From positions 9,114,001 to 9,178,000 of the forward strand of contig NC_083603.1 of assembly GCF_029168945.1 (NCBI RefSeq): a stretch of DNA of 64,000 nt, written 5' to 3'. The stretch comes from Cannabis sativa (taxonomy: Eukaryota; Streptophyta; Magnoliopsida; Rosales; Cannabaceae). Shown piece by piece: positions 23,601 through 35,030 of this stretch; within the stretch, counting starts at the first letter, position 1, and every line of letters begins with the position of its first letter. The position numbers and the translations under genes were made by a program. The notes beneath the pieces were generated by a model that was given only the letters and a program-made list of their open reading frames with translations, ran no database searches and was not told the DNA's origin.

Positions 23601-26600
23601 GCATGGAGTATGCATTGGAATGGACCGATATTGAACTTTGAATTAGATTTTGAAACTTACCGTAAATATCTATTCAATTCAATATCATAAGTTGATCCTA
23701 GATCACATGATCTAAATCCTGATATGGTTAGGCTCAATTTCAAGAGTATTATTCGTGTTCTTTGATTTGTTAGTTAAGCCCAGTTTTGTATCAGGGTAAT
23801 ACGTACATTTTGGGAACACGGTAATGCAATTGAGTGGGGGAGCGCTAACATAAATATGGAATCTATAGCTTCTATTTGGCAAATAGAAGTAAAGGATGAT
23901 TTCCTTCGAGCTTAACTAAACGAAGATAAATGGTGGAGATCTCATTTCACTTAGGTGAAATATCATTTATACAGGGTTAAGTGTTTTAAGGATAAAATAC
24001 ATTGTAGGGTGTTACGGTAATTTAATTCCTGTACAGTGTAAATCATCTATATAGAGGATCATTGATCACATTAGGGTTATAACAATGGATAACTGATGAC
24101 GTGTCTATATCGTGGAACATATAGAGCGTTTCTATATGACTGAGAGTGCAATTCCAAGTTCTAAGTGTGGATTCAATGAGGAATTAATAAGTTAGGGAAT
24201 TTACTTGGTAAATTCGGTTCGACTTATTGGAAGCTCGGTTATATAGACCCATGGTCCCCATACTAGTTGAGGCCATATTGCTTGTAAGACTCAGTTAATT
24301 GATTTTAATTAATCAATTATAATTCTAAAAGTTAGACTATGTCTACTTTATGAATTCTCACAGTTTAATGATGAAATCGTAAATAAAAGGGTTTCTATGT
24401 TTAATTATTAATTAAGAGACTTTGTATGTCTAATTAATAATTATTTTAAATGACAATATTATTTAATAATCTATTTTAGTTATTGAATAATTAGTTTTGG
24501 CATTTAAATGATTAGAATTGGAAAAGTGGCATTTTTGGAGAAATAGAAATAAAATTGAGGAAACTGCAAAATTCAAGTGAGGCCCATTTCCCTCTATGGC
24601 CGAGCACTCCCTTTGTGTTTCCCAATTATTATTTTTAGTTTTTAATTGTCATGTAATTGCTAATCAAAGCCTAGCTATAATAGGAAAGTGGTGAATCACA
24701 CTAAATAAGGCAGTTAATCAATTACACAGTAAAAGAGGAAACTGTTTATTTGGAAAGTTGTGCTCTCCCTTTTCCCTATATAAAGCAACCTTGCTCTCTT
24801 CTCTTGCATGGATGAAAAGCCACGAAATTAAGAGAGAAAAATAGAGAGAAATTTCGAAATCCTTGTGAGATGAGTAGTGCCCACACACATCAAGTGGTAT
24901 CTCAATCATAGTATGGAAGACTATGGAATTTCTGCATCAAAGAAGGAGAAAAGAAGATCCAGGTTCAGATCTTGGTGATGCTCTGCTACAGAAAGGAATC
25001 AAGGGCTAGAGATCTGAACGGAAGGAGTCATATTATTCCGCTGCACCCACTGTAAGGTTTTCTAACTTTATATGTGTTTCTTTTCATTGTTTTAGAATTC
25101 ATATTAGGTTGTTAATCCAACATACTTGTTAGTAAATCTAGATCCTGGTAAAATTATTTCCAACAGGAATGGGGTTTAGATCTTTTGAACACTTTAATCA
25201 AGCCCTCCTTGCTAAACAAACCTGGCGGCTCATTGCTCACCCAACATCAATGCTATGCCGATTGCTCAAAAGCAGATATTTCCCTTTAAACTCTTTTCAA
25301 GAAGCTTCTCATGGTCACTCACCATCTTTATCTTGGCAAGGAATACTCTATGGCAGAGAGTTATTGTTAGAAGGCTTGCGATGGAAAGTTGGAGAAGGAC
25401 GAAACATACAATGTGGAATGGATCCATGGATCCCAGGGAACAATTTTTTCTACCTTTTCTTTAGAAAGGTCGTGATAATGCAGTGGTGGCTAATCTCATT
25501 ACTGAGGATCGACAATGGGATGTTGCTCTATTAAATCAATACTTCATTCCGGCTGATGTAGAGCGCACCCTCACCATTCCCTTGAGCTACTTTCCTAGTA
25601 ATGACTGCTTAGTATGGCACCACACCAACAATGGCATCTACACCGTTCAGTCGGGTTACCATTTGGCCTCATCTTTGGCTGAACAACCTCACTCCTCGAG
25701 CTCATCTTCAGAATCAAAGTGGTGGAAATCTTTTTGGTCATTACAACTGCCTGAAAAGATTAAAATCTTTGCTTGGCATGTTATCCATGATGCCTTGCCA
25801 GTTGCCACTTCTCTAGTTAAACAGAAAGTTATAACTGATGCCGCATGCTCGGTTTGTCGACAAGCTTGGGAATCAGTTGGACATGTGTTTTTTGGCTGCC
25901 ATTATGCAAAGAATGTATGGCGTTTGATGCACCAATCTTTTGATTGGAAAAAAGCTGTATCCATGTACAAGGGGGACTATCTAAAATTCTTAGCCTCATC
26001 TCATACCAAGGCTGAATTTGAGCAAATTATCTGCACACTCTGGTGCATATGGTCAGAACGCAACCAGGTTGTTCACAACAAGAAATCCCATTCTGCTTCT
26101 GCTCTTGCAGCCTTCTCCCTTCAATACCTGGACAACTACCATGCGGCACAGCTGAAGTATCGACCACCTGCAACCTCCTCTCAGGTGCCTTCTCCATCTA
26201 CTGCTCCTTCTGCACCTTGGCAGCCGCCTCCAATGGGTACTCTGAAGCTAAACATTGATGCGGCCTTTGATAAAACTAGCAGTAAGATTGGTGTTGGTGC
26301 TGTCATTAGAAATTATGTCGGTCAAGTCATTGCTGCCCTCTCTATGCCTATTGTTGGTAATTTTGCATCTAACGAAATGGAAGCTAAGGCAATGTTTCAC
26401 GGCATCAACTGGGTTCTACAGCAGCAACTTTCCATCTCAATTGTTGAAACTGATGCCCTCGTAGTTTCCAATGCTTTAAAGTCTCCAGCAGCTGGTATCT
26501 TAGCCTTCAGTGATCTAATTATGGACATATCTTACCTCCTTTCCTTCTTTCCTAATACTATTGTAACTCATGTAAAGCGAAATGCTAATTCAGTTGCAGA

Positions 26601-26700
26601 TAGTTTGGCAAAGTTTGCCTTAGGGTTGGATGAGATTTGTTCTTGGTGGGAGAATTTTCCTCCTTCCATTTACTCTGTTATTGTCAATGACTCATTTTAA
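20659..26700 (+). pseudogene. LINE ORF2: endonuclease, reverse transcriptase, zf-RVT, RNase H
   Basis: Starts in the ATGA overlap with ORF1. The APE-type endonuclease has ILSWNARGLGNP, FLMETRLGS, FLIGDFNEIL and SSDHRAI. The RT has DKSPGIDGMSAMFYQQHW, MKLDMSKAFDRVEW, GLRQGCPLSPNLFL and LLFTDDSLLFC (Thr in place of the usual Ala before DD). Then come zf-RVT (FAWHVIHDALP, CSVC...HVFFGC) and a C-terminal RNase H with its acidic set visible (LNIDAAF, NEMEAKAM, IVETDAL, ADSLAKFA), ending at 26700. Breaks: TAG at 21049-21051, TAA at 22495-22497, the solo LTR at 23253-25165, and a frameshift between about 25440 and 25482. All segments up to the last frameshift share one frame once the LTR and one duplication copy are discounted. 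Confidence 0.92.
23253..25165. mobile_element. Solo LTR of 1913 bp inside the LINE
   Basis: Begins TGTTGGGTTTTATG and ends ATTTCCAACA, with the perfect 5-bp duplication GGAAT at 23248-23252 and 25166-25170. It contains no gag or pol. Removing it restores the LINE frame (GGA AT|G GGG). The ends TGTTGG...CCAACA are the usual LTR inverted ends. A TATATAAAGCAACC box near 24775-24785, followed by polyadenylation- and R-like sequence, supports plus-strand LTR orientation. Related pieces lie at 48010-48364. No autonomous partner is present, so copia versus gypsy cannot be decided. Confidence 0.9.
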
Positions 26701-26754
26701 TTTATAATAACATTGTTTATTCTAAAAAAAAAATAAATAAAAATTACAAACTTA

Positions 26755-27464
26755 AAAAATCAAAATTACAAAATATATTAATTTATAATTTTATTAAGCG
26801 TTGGATATGTTTTTCTCATTTAAGTTTTATATGCATATATATAGGAGATAAAAATAAATTCTCTCTTAAAATAATGATACTTAATGATACTTGACATAAA
26901 ATATTATACTTAAGTCTTGATCATAAAATAGTCATGAAAATAATAATATTATTATCCCACTTTTTATATATATATATATATAGTGTAAGAAAAAAAAATA
27001 TAGTAATAGTAGAACTGTTGTGATAAATACAACACGCAAGTATACATATCGTTTTAACAAGTAATACTTAGGTAATTAAGTGAGATCGTTCCCACAAAAA
27101 CTGTAGTTAAGTACCAATCAATTGAATTCTTATTTCTATTTGGCATTCAAATAAAAAAAATTTGAAAATAAATAAACTAAGCAAAATTAAATAAAACAAA
27201 CAAATAAAAAGTTTAACAGTGGATGTGAAATTAGGAATATTTCAATTGTTTTGATTACCCAATTGTTAATACTAATTAATCATTCTTCTTCTTCCTATAT
27301 ATGATGACAGATTATAAATTAACCTAGACTCTTTTTAGATCATAAAGGTCCTAAATTGCATGCCAACTACTGTATCTCTCAGATAGAATAACATACAATT
27401 CGCATTAAGAAATAATGTAAAAGTCACATAAGCTATGTGAATACTCTCGTTTTACATCAAAATC
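26755..27464. repeat. Left flank of the CACTA insertion; interior of an unknown repeat
   Basis: AT-rich to about 27000, then a block with ACGCAAGTATACATATCG and GAGATCGTTCCCACAAAA, a motif pair I associate with dispersed plant repeats. The sequence appears to continue after the CACTA element at 42544 with the same character. No coding capacity seen. Confidence 0.4.
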
Positions 27465-27489
27465 CACTACTACAAAACAAGCATTTAGA

Positions 27490-27640
27490 GGCGTTTTTGT
27501 CAACATAACAATAAATAAGCGACGGCATAGGGCTGGAAATTTTTAGAAGAGAATTTTACGCCACTTATGGCGTCGTTTATTTCCAAATAACCGACGCTAA
27601 AATTGGGTTTATAATCCTAGCCCACCCCTTCGTCTTCCTC
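27490..27640. repeat. CACTA subterminal repeat region, left
   Basis: Contains AAGCGACGGCATAGGG, TATGGCGTCGTTTATTT and AATAACCGACGCTAAAA: short GC-richer repeats in both orientations, which in CACTA elements are the transposase-binding sites. Confidence 0.7.
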
Positions 27641-28355
27641 ATTCGATCAGCCAACCTAGAAACCCCCAAATCAGAGAAACCCCAAACCCTCTCCGCCAAC
27701 CACCGCATAAAATCACCCCCATTTCACCATTTTAGCTCATTTTTATTTCTAAATCTTCTATTTTTCATACATAAAACCATATACCTGAAAAAATCATATT
27801 TTCTCTCATTTTTTAGGGTAAACTGAAGGTAGAGGTAGTGGTTGTGGTGGTTATATCTCTAGCCACCATTTTTAGTTCGTTTTTAGTGGAGAAAACATTG
27901 TATATCAACTTCTATTCAGGTATAAATCTAATTTCTACTAATTTTAGTAATGTACATTGCTTTATTTTTTATTTTATATATCTTTTTAGAGTTTTTTTAT
28001 ATTATTAAATATGTATTGTGTGTATTGAATATGTATTGTGTGTATAGATATTGTGAATGCAGAAATATTGTGATATAGGAGAGTATTTTATATATTATAT
28101 ACTGAGTATTTTAAACTAATAATTTTGTTAAATATTGTGATGAGAATGAGATAGGAGAGTATTAAAATAAAAGTTTAGAAATTAATTTCTAAAAAATTAG
28201 TTTAGAAACAAAAGTTTAGAAATTAACTCTATTTTGTGTCAATTGTTTTTTCTATGAACAATTTTATTTATGTGTTTTTATTTTCTTAGTAGCTAGTAAA
28301 TAGTTAGTTACAACTACTTAGCAAGTTACTAATTTTCATTCATAATTCATGTATT

Positions 28356-28399
28356 TTTATTACTAACTAGTTACTCATTAGTAACTAGTTAGTAATAAA
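28356..28399. repeat. Perfect 20-bp inverted repeat with 4-bp loop
   Basis: The arm TTTATTACTAACTAGTTACT (28356-28375), loop CATT, and its exact complement (28380-28399). It sits within a cluster of TAACTAGTTA palindromes (28296-28455). Confidence 0.85.
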
Positions 28400-28489
28400 T
28401 TAACTAGTTAGTAACTATAGTTACTCATAAATTATATAAGTAGTAAGTAGCTAAATAAAAAAAATTGATAATTTTGCAGTATTTCTTTA

Positions 28490-28865
28490 GAGTAATTTGC
28501 GACATAAATACTTAAGTTTAACTCCCAGTTTCAAATAAATACCTAAGTTTAATTTTTGGCGGTAATAATACTTAAGTTATAATTTTGGAACTTTTGTAGG
28601 TACCTCACTGTTAATTGTTAAGTAAAATAACACGTGGCGATTCCTAATTGGTCCAAGTCATGATTAAATTTTTATTTTGTTAAAAAAAATTAATTAAAAT
28701 ATACCAATAAGAAAGTGACACATGGATAATAACATAATATTTTAATGGTTAGGTACCTACAGAGTTCCAAAAATATAACTTAGGTATTATTACAGCCAAA
28801 AATTAAACTTGGGTATTTATTTGCAACTGGGATTTAAACATAGGTATTTATGCTGCAAATTACTC
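28490..28865. mobile_element. Mutator-type foldback MITE, 376 bp
   Basis: The terminal inverted repeats begin GAGTAATTTGC and end GCAAATTACTC and extend inward for about 100 bp or more with few mismatches. They include ATAAATAC...TAAGTTTAA and TTTTTGGC.GTAATAATAC blocks, so nearly the whole element folds back. The flanks TATTTCTTTA (28480-28489) and TATTTCTTTA (28866-28875) are identical, a 10-bp target duplication. Long TIRs with a 9-11 bp duplication indicate a Mutator-like family. No coding capacity. Confidence 0.92.
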
Positions 28866-28875
28866 TATTTCTTTA

Positions 28876-29864
28876 TATTGTAGGTTGTGAGTTCAATTTG
28901 CAAGGATCCGACTTATTTGGTGTTGATCGATTTCTAGGTAGCTCGAGGTATACATAAACTAACTTCTATTATAAATTAATTATGAATGCTTAGTAGAGTT
29001 TGACTATCTTAAATATTCATCCGTAGTCAATTAGGTTCTGTGAATACATGTATTGCAGTCGGATGGGTAGTAAACTTTTATATTGCTAAATGTTGTTGTG
29101 ATTATTATTTTATATTATTTTGAATTGTGTTGTGTTGTTATTAATAGGTTTGAATTTTTCGAAAACGTTCAATTATAGCCGTTATGCTGTCAAAATTTTG
29201 GTTGAATTAGGATAATATTTGATTTTAGTTTCTCTTAAACTTGGTTGTTATAATTTTATCGGAACTCACTTTATCGGAAGTCAAGTACATAATTTTTAGA
29301 ATAAGGTATGCTTTCTTTAACTTACTTTTATAAAAATATTTTTTATATATATATATTTAGATATTCCTTAAATACTTAGAGTAATTTTAGAATAATATTG
29401 ATGTAATATATAGGATAGAATAGTAGGCTAAAAAAAATACAAAAAATGGTCTATTGGGAATTGAACTTGTGACCAAAAGGATATATTGATAAGTCTTTAC
29501 CAATATACCAAAACACAATCTTTATATAAACTAGCTACTATGATTTTATTTAAATATTAGAAGAGATATAAAAAGAAATTAGTATTGCACATTTTATTGT
29601 AGTAAAATTAAAAAATACATCATAAACATTGATTCTAATACTTAACATTAGAATTTTATTGGTTTATTTTAAATAAAATAGCAAAATAAAACACAAAAAA
29701 TTGGGTGAAAGGGGTGCATAACATGATTTTAGTATACAAAAGAGAGTTTTTGGATAAAATGATTGGCCAAAACCGACGTAGTCTGTTTGGGATGCGTACA
29801 ACACGAAAAAAAATACCCAAGTTAAAAAAAAATTGCTTCAAACGGACAATCGGAAGAAAGTTAT
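28876..29864. other. Non-coding interior of the CACTA element
   Basis: AT-rich; no protein similarity. The block at 28885-29060 (GGATCCGACTTATTTGGTG, GATCGATTTCTAGGTAGCTC) is more complex than its surroundings and may derive from a transcribed leader of an autonomous CACTA relative. Nothing else recognised. Confidence 0.4.
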
Positions 29865-30649
29865 TGTTTGGGGGGTAAAAATCAAACTTAGAAATAAACG
29901 ACCCAATAAAATAACAACGCAAAATGGCCCACGTTAAAAGGCCCACAAGAATGAATGCATCCAGGCCCAAAGATATAGAGGGCGACCCAACCCGGTGTGG
30001 ACCAGTTATTGATCCTTAAGGGGGCGCTACGGACAAAAAAGAAGGAAGACGATAAACGACAAGAACAAGTAAGAAGAGCACCGACGGAAGCGGAAGAAAG
30101 AACGGGAGAGAATAGGTAACCGACGGATTAAAGATCAACTGTAAGTGAAACGATAAACCGAAACCCAATGAGGCACCCAGGTAACTTGCCGACGGAGGAA
30201 GTACTTGAAACACAACGAAGGGAGGACATCAAGGTAACACCACTAGTGAAACAAAGACCCCCGACGGAGGAAAACTCGGATCTCTTCAGACGAGAGCTCT
30301 AGCGGAGAAAGAAGGTCTCAAGCATAAGGCAAGAAACTAATACTCTCAAGAGTGCGATGCCGATGGACACAACACCATTGGATTTAGGGAAAATAATAGC
30401 ATTAAAACTCACTAGAAACACAGACACGTGTAACACTGGAGTTATCTTTTGGAATACGAACACGTGGCAGGAGCAAAAAGAATAAAAGAAAAAGAACACG
30501 TGTCGATAAAGGGATAGGAGGATGATAGATCGTCCATGCAAGAGAAGGACGTACATATAAAGAAAAGAAAAAGGACGTAAACAAAGGGATTAGGAACTGG
30601 AAAAAGAAAGAGCTCACAAAAGAAATTTTTATTGTTTTCGACCAAAACA
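29865..30649 (+). repeat. Candidate 5' LTR of the Tat-like element
   Basis: From TGTTTGGGGGGTAAAA to ...GACCAAAACA, 2 bp before the PBS. It contains several ACACGTG/CACGTGG boxes (30424, 30469, 30498) and a TATA-like ACATATAAAG near 30552. The left border is judged from the terminal TG and composition; with no second LTR it is unproven. Confidence 0.6.
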
Positions 30650-30651
30650 GT

Positions 30652-30669
30652 TTGGCGCCGTCTGTGGGA
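30652..30669 (+). other. Primer-binding site of the Tat-like element
   Basis: TTGGCGCCGTCTGTGGGA matches the usual form of the PBS in Tat and Athila elements, directly after the LTR. The primer tRNA cannot be named with certainty from the sequence alone. Confidence 0.75.
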
Positions 30670-30734
30670 AACTTTTTATTTTTCTCAGTAAAAAGACCTT
30701 TATGTAAGATAATCGATCAAAAAACAAGAGAGAA

Positions 30735-32373
30735 ATGGCAAATGAAGAGGAAGATCTCACCCATCAAGACAACCCACATAACGTCCTCGGAACACCAGCA
30801 GACACCGGCAACACCGGCGAAGACATATTAAACCCAATCCCGCCATGGCGAGAGATCCTCGAAAGGCAACTCAGGGTACAGAAATCGCCCTTCAAAAGGA
30901 ACATATTCAAAGGCTTGAGAGCGAAAAACGGACAGATGAAAGTTGTCCTCGAAGGGTACCAACGACCCCCGCACACGGAAGAAACCGGTGATCGCCAGGT
31001 GGAAGGAGAGACCGAGAAAGAGAACCATGTTAACAATAACGACCACTCAGGCAACCATACCCGATGCATGCATGAAGAAACTGGAGAAAAAAGAAACTTT
31101 GCAATTTAAGAGGCTCCAGTTCATCATCGAGATCAGCCCATAAGGGCCAGAGACGAGGTAGAAGAGATAACTGAAGCGGAGGCGCTCTGCACAACACCTC
31201 GAAAGCGAACCATGGAACCAACAGTTGTTGGAAGTCCATCGATGGCGAGTAAAGAGACGGAGAGGTTACAGGAAATGATGTGGAACAAATTATTAGCATT
31301 GGAGGAAAAAAGCCAGATGGGAGTACACAGCGAATGGGCTCGAATGGAGGGATCAACCCTTTCACCCTTTGGGAACCACATCCTGCGCGTGGAGGCCCCT
31401 CAGCGTTATGTAGCCCCTAAGTTACCGGAGTATAACGGGACGGGAGACCCCTCAGAATACGTATGCCAGTTTGAGAAAAAATGTTAACCGTCTCCGTCCC
31501 GCTAGAGGATTTGGAAGCAATCAAATGCAAAACCTTCACGCAAGGGTTAAGGGGACCCGCTTTACGCTAGTTCCACAACTTACCATCCGGTACAGTGAAT
31601 TCGTATCAGGATCTCATCCTAAGATTCCAGACAAACTTTGTAATAAGTGTGCGGACTGCTAAAGTGGATACGGACCTAATGCTAATACACCAGCGCCTCA
31701 AAGAACCTCTGGAAAAATTTATCAACAGATTTAGTGAAGAATACGTCGGTATCCCGAAATACACCGATTCGGTAGCAACAAAAGCGTTAATGCAAGGATT
31801 GATACATGGTTCAAAGTTAAAGAAGGTGATAATAGTGGAACCTGGCCTCTCCCTCACAAGGGCCCTAACCATGGCAAGAGGATATCAGGCCTCAGAAGTA
31901 GAAGAAAAACGACACAGAGAGGAGGTGTAGCGCGAAACCTCGTCGTTAGGAGATACTTTCCTTTCGAATCAAAAAATCGGACACCAGTTGCACGGCCTCA
32001 TAATAGGACTGACAACTGCTCAGCCAACGAAAGAAACACCCGAGGGGCAGTTATGGTAAGTATGGGCGAGGCGGGTCAGCCGCACGCTCAACAGGGAGAA
32101 GAGGAGCTACCACGGATGACCATTACTTTAATCGAGTTGATAAGACGACTGCGCGGATTAATGGAAACAAAGTGGCCCCCGAGAATGGCCACTGACCCCG
32201 ACAAGAGGGACAAAGGGCGGTACTGCGCCTTTCACGGAGAACATGGTCACGCAACTTACGAATGCAGGCAGTTGAAGATTGAGGTCAACCGTCTGGTGAA
32301 AGAAGGATTCTTCCGGGACTGCCTCGCTTCGGATGCCACGCTCCACATCCAGCGGGGAAGTGACAAAGGCTAA
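30735..32373 (+). pseudogene. Tat-like gag (broken)
   Basis: Starts at ATG 30735 (MANEEEDLTHQDN). Later blocks are PPWREILERQLR, the capsid entry APKLPEYNGTGDPSEYV near 31410-31470, DLMLIHQRLKEPLEKFINRF (31670-31740), and a Tat-type knuckle YCAFHGEHGHATYEC (32220-32265) followed by LKIEVNRLVKEGFFRDCL. The reading frame changes near 31090, 31485 and 31600, and stops occur at 31110, 31485, 31928 and 32371. It would form the particle and bind RNA. Confidence 0.85.
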
Positions 32374-32406
32374 GATCAATATCCACCACCGTACATTAAG
32401 AAAACC

Positions 32407-33012
32407 GTGAACGTGATCTCGGGAGGGTCAGACCTAAGCGGGAATTCAGTACGAGCTTCAATGGCACACGCCCGTAGGGTCCAGTTGGTAAGGGAGATGG
32501 CGGTAATCGACAGCGATGGCCCAGACGTACTCTTATCCTTCAACCAAGGGGAAGCCTCCGAATTGGAACACCCCCACGACGACGCTCGTGTCATCACTCT
32601 GGACGTAGCCCACATTCGAATGAAACGCATGCTCGTCGACACTGGAAGCTCAGCCAACATTTTATTTGCCGGAGTTCTGAAAGAAATGGAAATTGAGGAT
32701 TTAAAAGCCCAGGACACTCAGGTCACACTAGTAGGGTTCTCAGGGGAAAGCGCTGTCGCTCGAAGTTTCGTCCAACTAACCGTCTACGCGAATGGAGTCA
32801 ACAAATCAGTAAAGTTTCTAATTGTGGACTACCTGTCGGCCTACAACGCCATGCTTGGCAGACCATGGATCCATGCAATGAAGGCGGTTGCGTCATCCTA
32901 CCATCAAGTAATCAAGTTCCCCTGTAAGGGTGAGGTAAGAGAGATTCGAGGGGACCAATTAGGGGCCCACGAGTGTTACACCTCATCCTTGAGGAGTAAA
33001 AACAAGTTATAG
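32407..33012 (+). pseudogene. Tat-like aspartic protease
   Basis: An open frame of 201 codons with the active-site block MLVDTGSSANILF (32629-32667) and the downstream partner YNAMLGRPWIHAMKA near 32842-32886, as in Tat polyproteins. TAG-type stops separate it from gag (32371) and from RT (33010). The frame itself is intact, so the domain could fold, but it is not joined to the rest. Confidence 0.85.
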
Positions 33013-33204
33013 CAATTAGTTAACTCCTCGAGCCCGGCGAAAGAACAGTCACCCGCGGTAGAGGAGTTGGAGGAAGTACCCATACACCCGACGGACCCAA
33101 CAAAAACAACCTATATCGGCATGGGACTTACCGGAGACCGAAAGAATCAAATCGTAGGATTATTAAAAGAATATTTCCAAGTATTTGCATAGGAACACTC
33201 GGAC

Positions 33205-35030
33205 ATGCCTGGGATAGATCCGGCCATAATTACTCACAGATTGAATGTAAACCTGAATTACATCCCGGTTAAGCAGAAGAGAAGAAAAATGGGGGAAGAT
33301 CGAAACAAGGCAGTAAATGATGAAGTCTCAAAAATGCTAGAAAATGACACCATTGAGGAGGTACAATATCGAACTTGGCTCGCCAACCCCGTGGTAGTTC
33401 CCAAAAAGAATGGAAAGTGGAGAGTGTGTATAGATTTCACTGATTTAAACAAAGCTTGTCCAAAGGACAGTTTCCCACTGCCGCACATCAACATGATAAT
33501 CGACGCCACCGCGGGACACGAACTAATGAGTTTCATGGATGCCTTCTCTGGATATAATCAAATAATGATGCACCCTCCCGACCGAGATAAAACATCATTC
33601 ATCACTGAGAGGGGGACATACTGTTACGAAGTGATGCCTTTTGGACTTGAAAACGCCGGGGCAACGTATCAGCGAATGGTGAACAAAATGTTCGCCCAAC
33701 AGTTAGGTCTGACTGTGGAAGCCTACATTGATGAAATGTTAGTAAAATCCAAAGATGGCACCGACCATGTTGACCATTTGTGAGAATGTTTTCAAATCCT
33801 CCTCGCCCACTCGATGAAACTCAACCCAGCCAAGTGCGCCTTTGCTGTCGGATCTGGAAAGTTCCTAGGCCATCTAGTAACGCAACGAGGGGTAGAAGTG
33901 AACCCAGATCAAATCGAAGCCTTTCAGGCGACAGAGCAACCCCAAACCATAAGGGACATCCAAAAGTTAACCGAGAAGATAGCTGCTTTATCTCAAAACT
34001 TTCAAACAGGAGCCTGCCATTCTACGACTTATTAAGGGGGAACTGCAAATTTAATTGGGATGAGAAATGCCAGTTGGCCTTTGAGGCGTTGAAAAAATAC
34101 TTGACAACGCCCCCCGTCCTTTCAAAGCCAGAGCCCGACGAAACCTTACTCCTCTACCTTTCCTTGTCTAAACACGCCGCAAGTTTGGTATTGGTAAGGG
34201 AGCAAGGGAAGGCGCAGTTACCAATCTATTACACCAGTAAAACCTTCTCAGGGGCAGAGGGAAGATACCCAATAATCGAGAAATTAGCATGGGCCTTAGT
34301 CACTTCAGCAAGAAAACTTCGGCCGTACTTCCAGTGCCATACAATCTCAGTCATGACATCACCTCCACTAAAATGGGTCTTGCACAAACCTGAGGTATCT
34401 GGGAGACTAATGAAGTGGGCGGTAGAATTGAGCGAGTTTGACATTCAATACCTACCCGGGACGGCTATTAAGGGATAGGCATTAGCAGATTTCCTGGTCG
34501 AGATAACTCCGGAGCCTGTCCAGTTTGAGAAGGAATTCGTCGGGAGCAGTTGGCTGCTGAAGGTAGACGGATCCTCAAATGTCAGAGGGAGCGGAGTGGG
34601 GATAGTACTACTGTCGCCCGACGGAGAAATGATGGAGCAATCCATAAAGTTGGGTTTACGAGCCACCAACAACGATGCTGAGTACGAGGCTCTGATCCAT
34701 GGGAAAAAATTGGTTAAGGAGATGGGAGCCGAAAGGGTATTAGTCCAGTCAGACTCTCAGTTTATAGTTCAACAAGTTAAAGGAGATTTCGAGGCTAAAG
34801 AATTAAAAATGGCCAGGTATTTGGCCGAACTAAAAAAGTTGATTGCGACTCTCGACTATTTCCAAATTAGCCAGATTCCCCGAGAAGCAAATATGCATGC
34901 CGACGCCTTCGCCGGCCTTGGATCCTCGTCCCCCCTTCACATCACAAGGACAATACCATTTGACTTGCCCAGAGGGTGCAAAGGCAGGGGTACTACTGGC
35001 CCACATTCTAGGAGGATTCGGCAAATCACT
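33205..35030 (+). pseudogene. Tat-like reverse transcriptase, RNase H and second RNase H (broken)
   Basis: RT blocks: LANPVVVPKKNGKWRVCIDF, LNKACPKDSFPLPHI, MDAFSGYNQIMM and MPFGLENAGATYQRM. The active site reads AYIDEMLVKS: the second catalytic Asp is Glu (GAA, 33733-33735). TGA at 33781 follows, then a frameshift between about 33800 and 34000. The first RNase H has PIYYTSKTFSGAEGRYP and ARKLRPYFQCHTI, then DIQYLPGTAIKG and TAG at 34477. The second, archaeal-type RNase H (34555-34915) has LLKVDGSSNVRGSGVGI, NNDAEYEALIHG, VQSDSQFIVQQ and REANMHADAFAGL, all four acidic positions present. Inactive because of the stops and the changed active site. Confidence 0.88.

Larger units (their letters stand above)
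18880..26743 (+). mobile_element. Near full-length plant L1-type LINE, interrupted by a solo LTR
   Basis: Bounded by TTACAAACTTA duplications (18869-18879 and 26744-26754). It holds a 5' UTR of about 230 bp, ORF1, ORF2 and an A-rich tail (26724-26743). Without the 1918 bp belonging to the later solo LTR and its duplication it is about 5.95 kb long, a normal full length. Coding damage is light: one frameshift in ORF1, two stops and one frameshift in ORF2, plus the LTR insertion. It is therefore younger than most elements here. Confidence 0.92.

Noticed and set aside
29440..29520. tRNA-like phrase (GGGAATTGAACTTGTGACC)
   Set aside because: It resembles the T-arm region of a tRNA in reverse complement, but no cloverleaf with acceptor and anticodon stems can be formed. 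Probably an old tRNA-derived or transposon piece.
30299..30645. Several overlapping minus-strand frames of 65-85 codons in the Tat LTR
   Set aside because: Low-complexity Phe/Leu/Ser frames from the purine-rich plus strand of the LTR; no domain.
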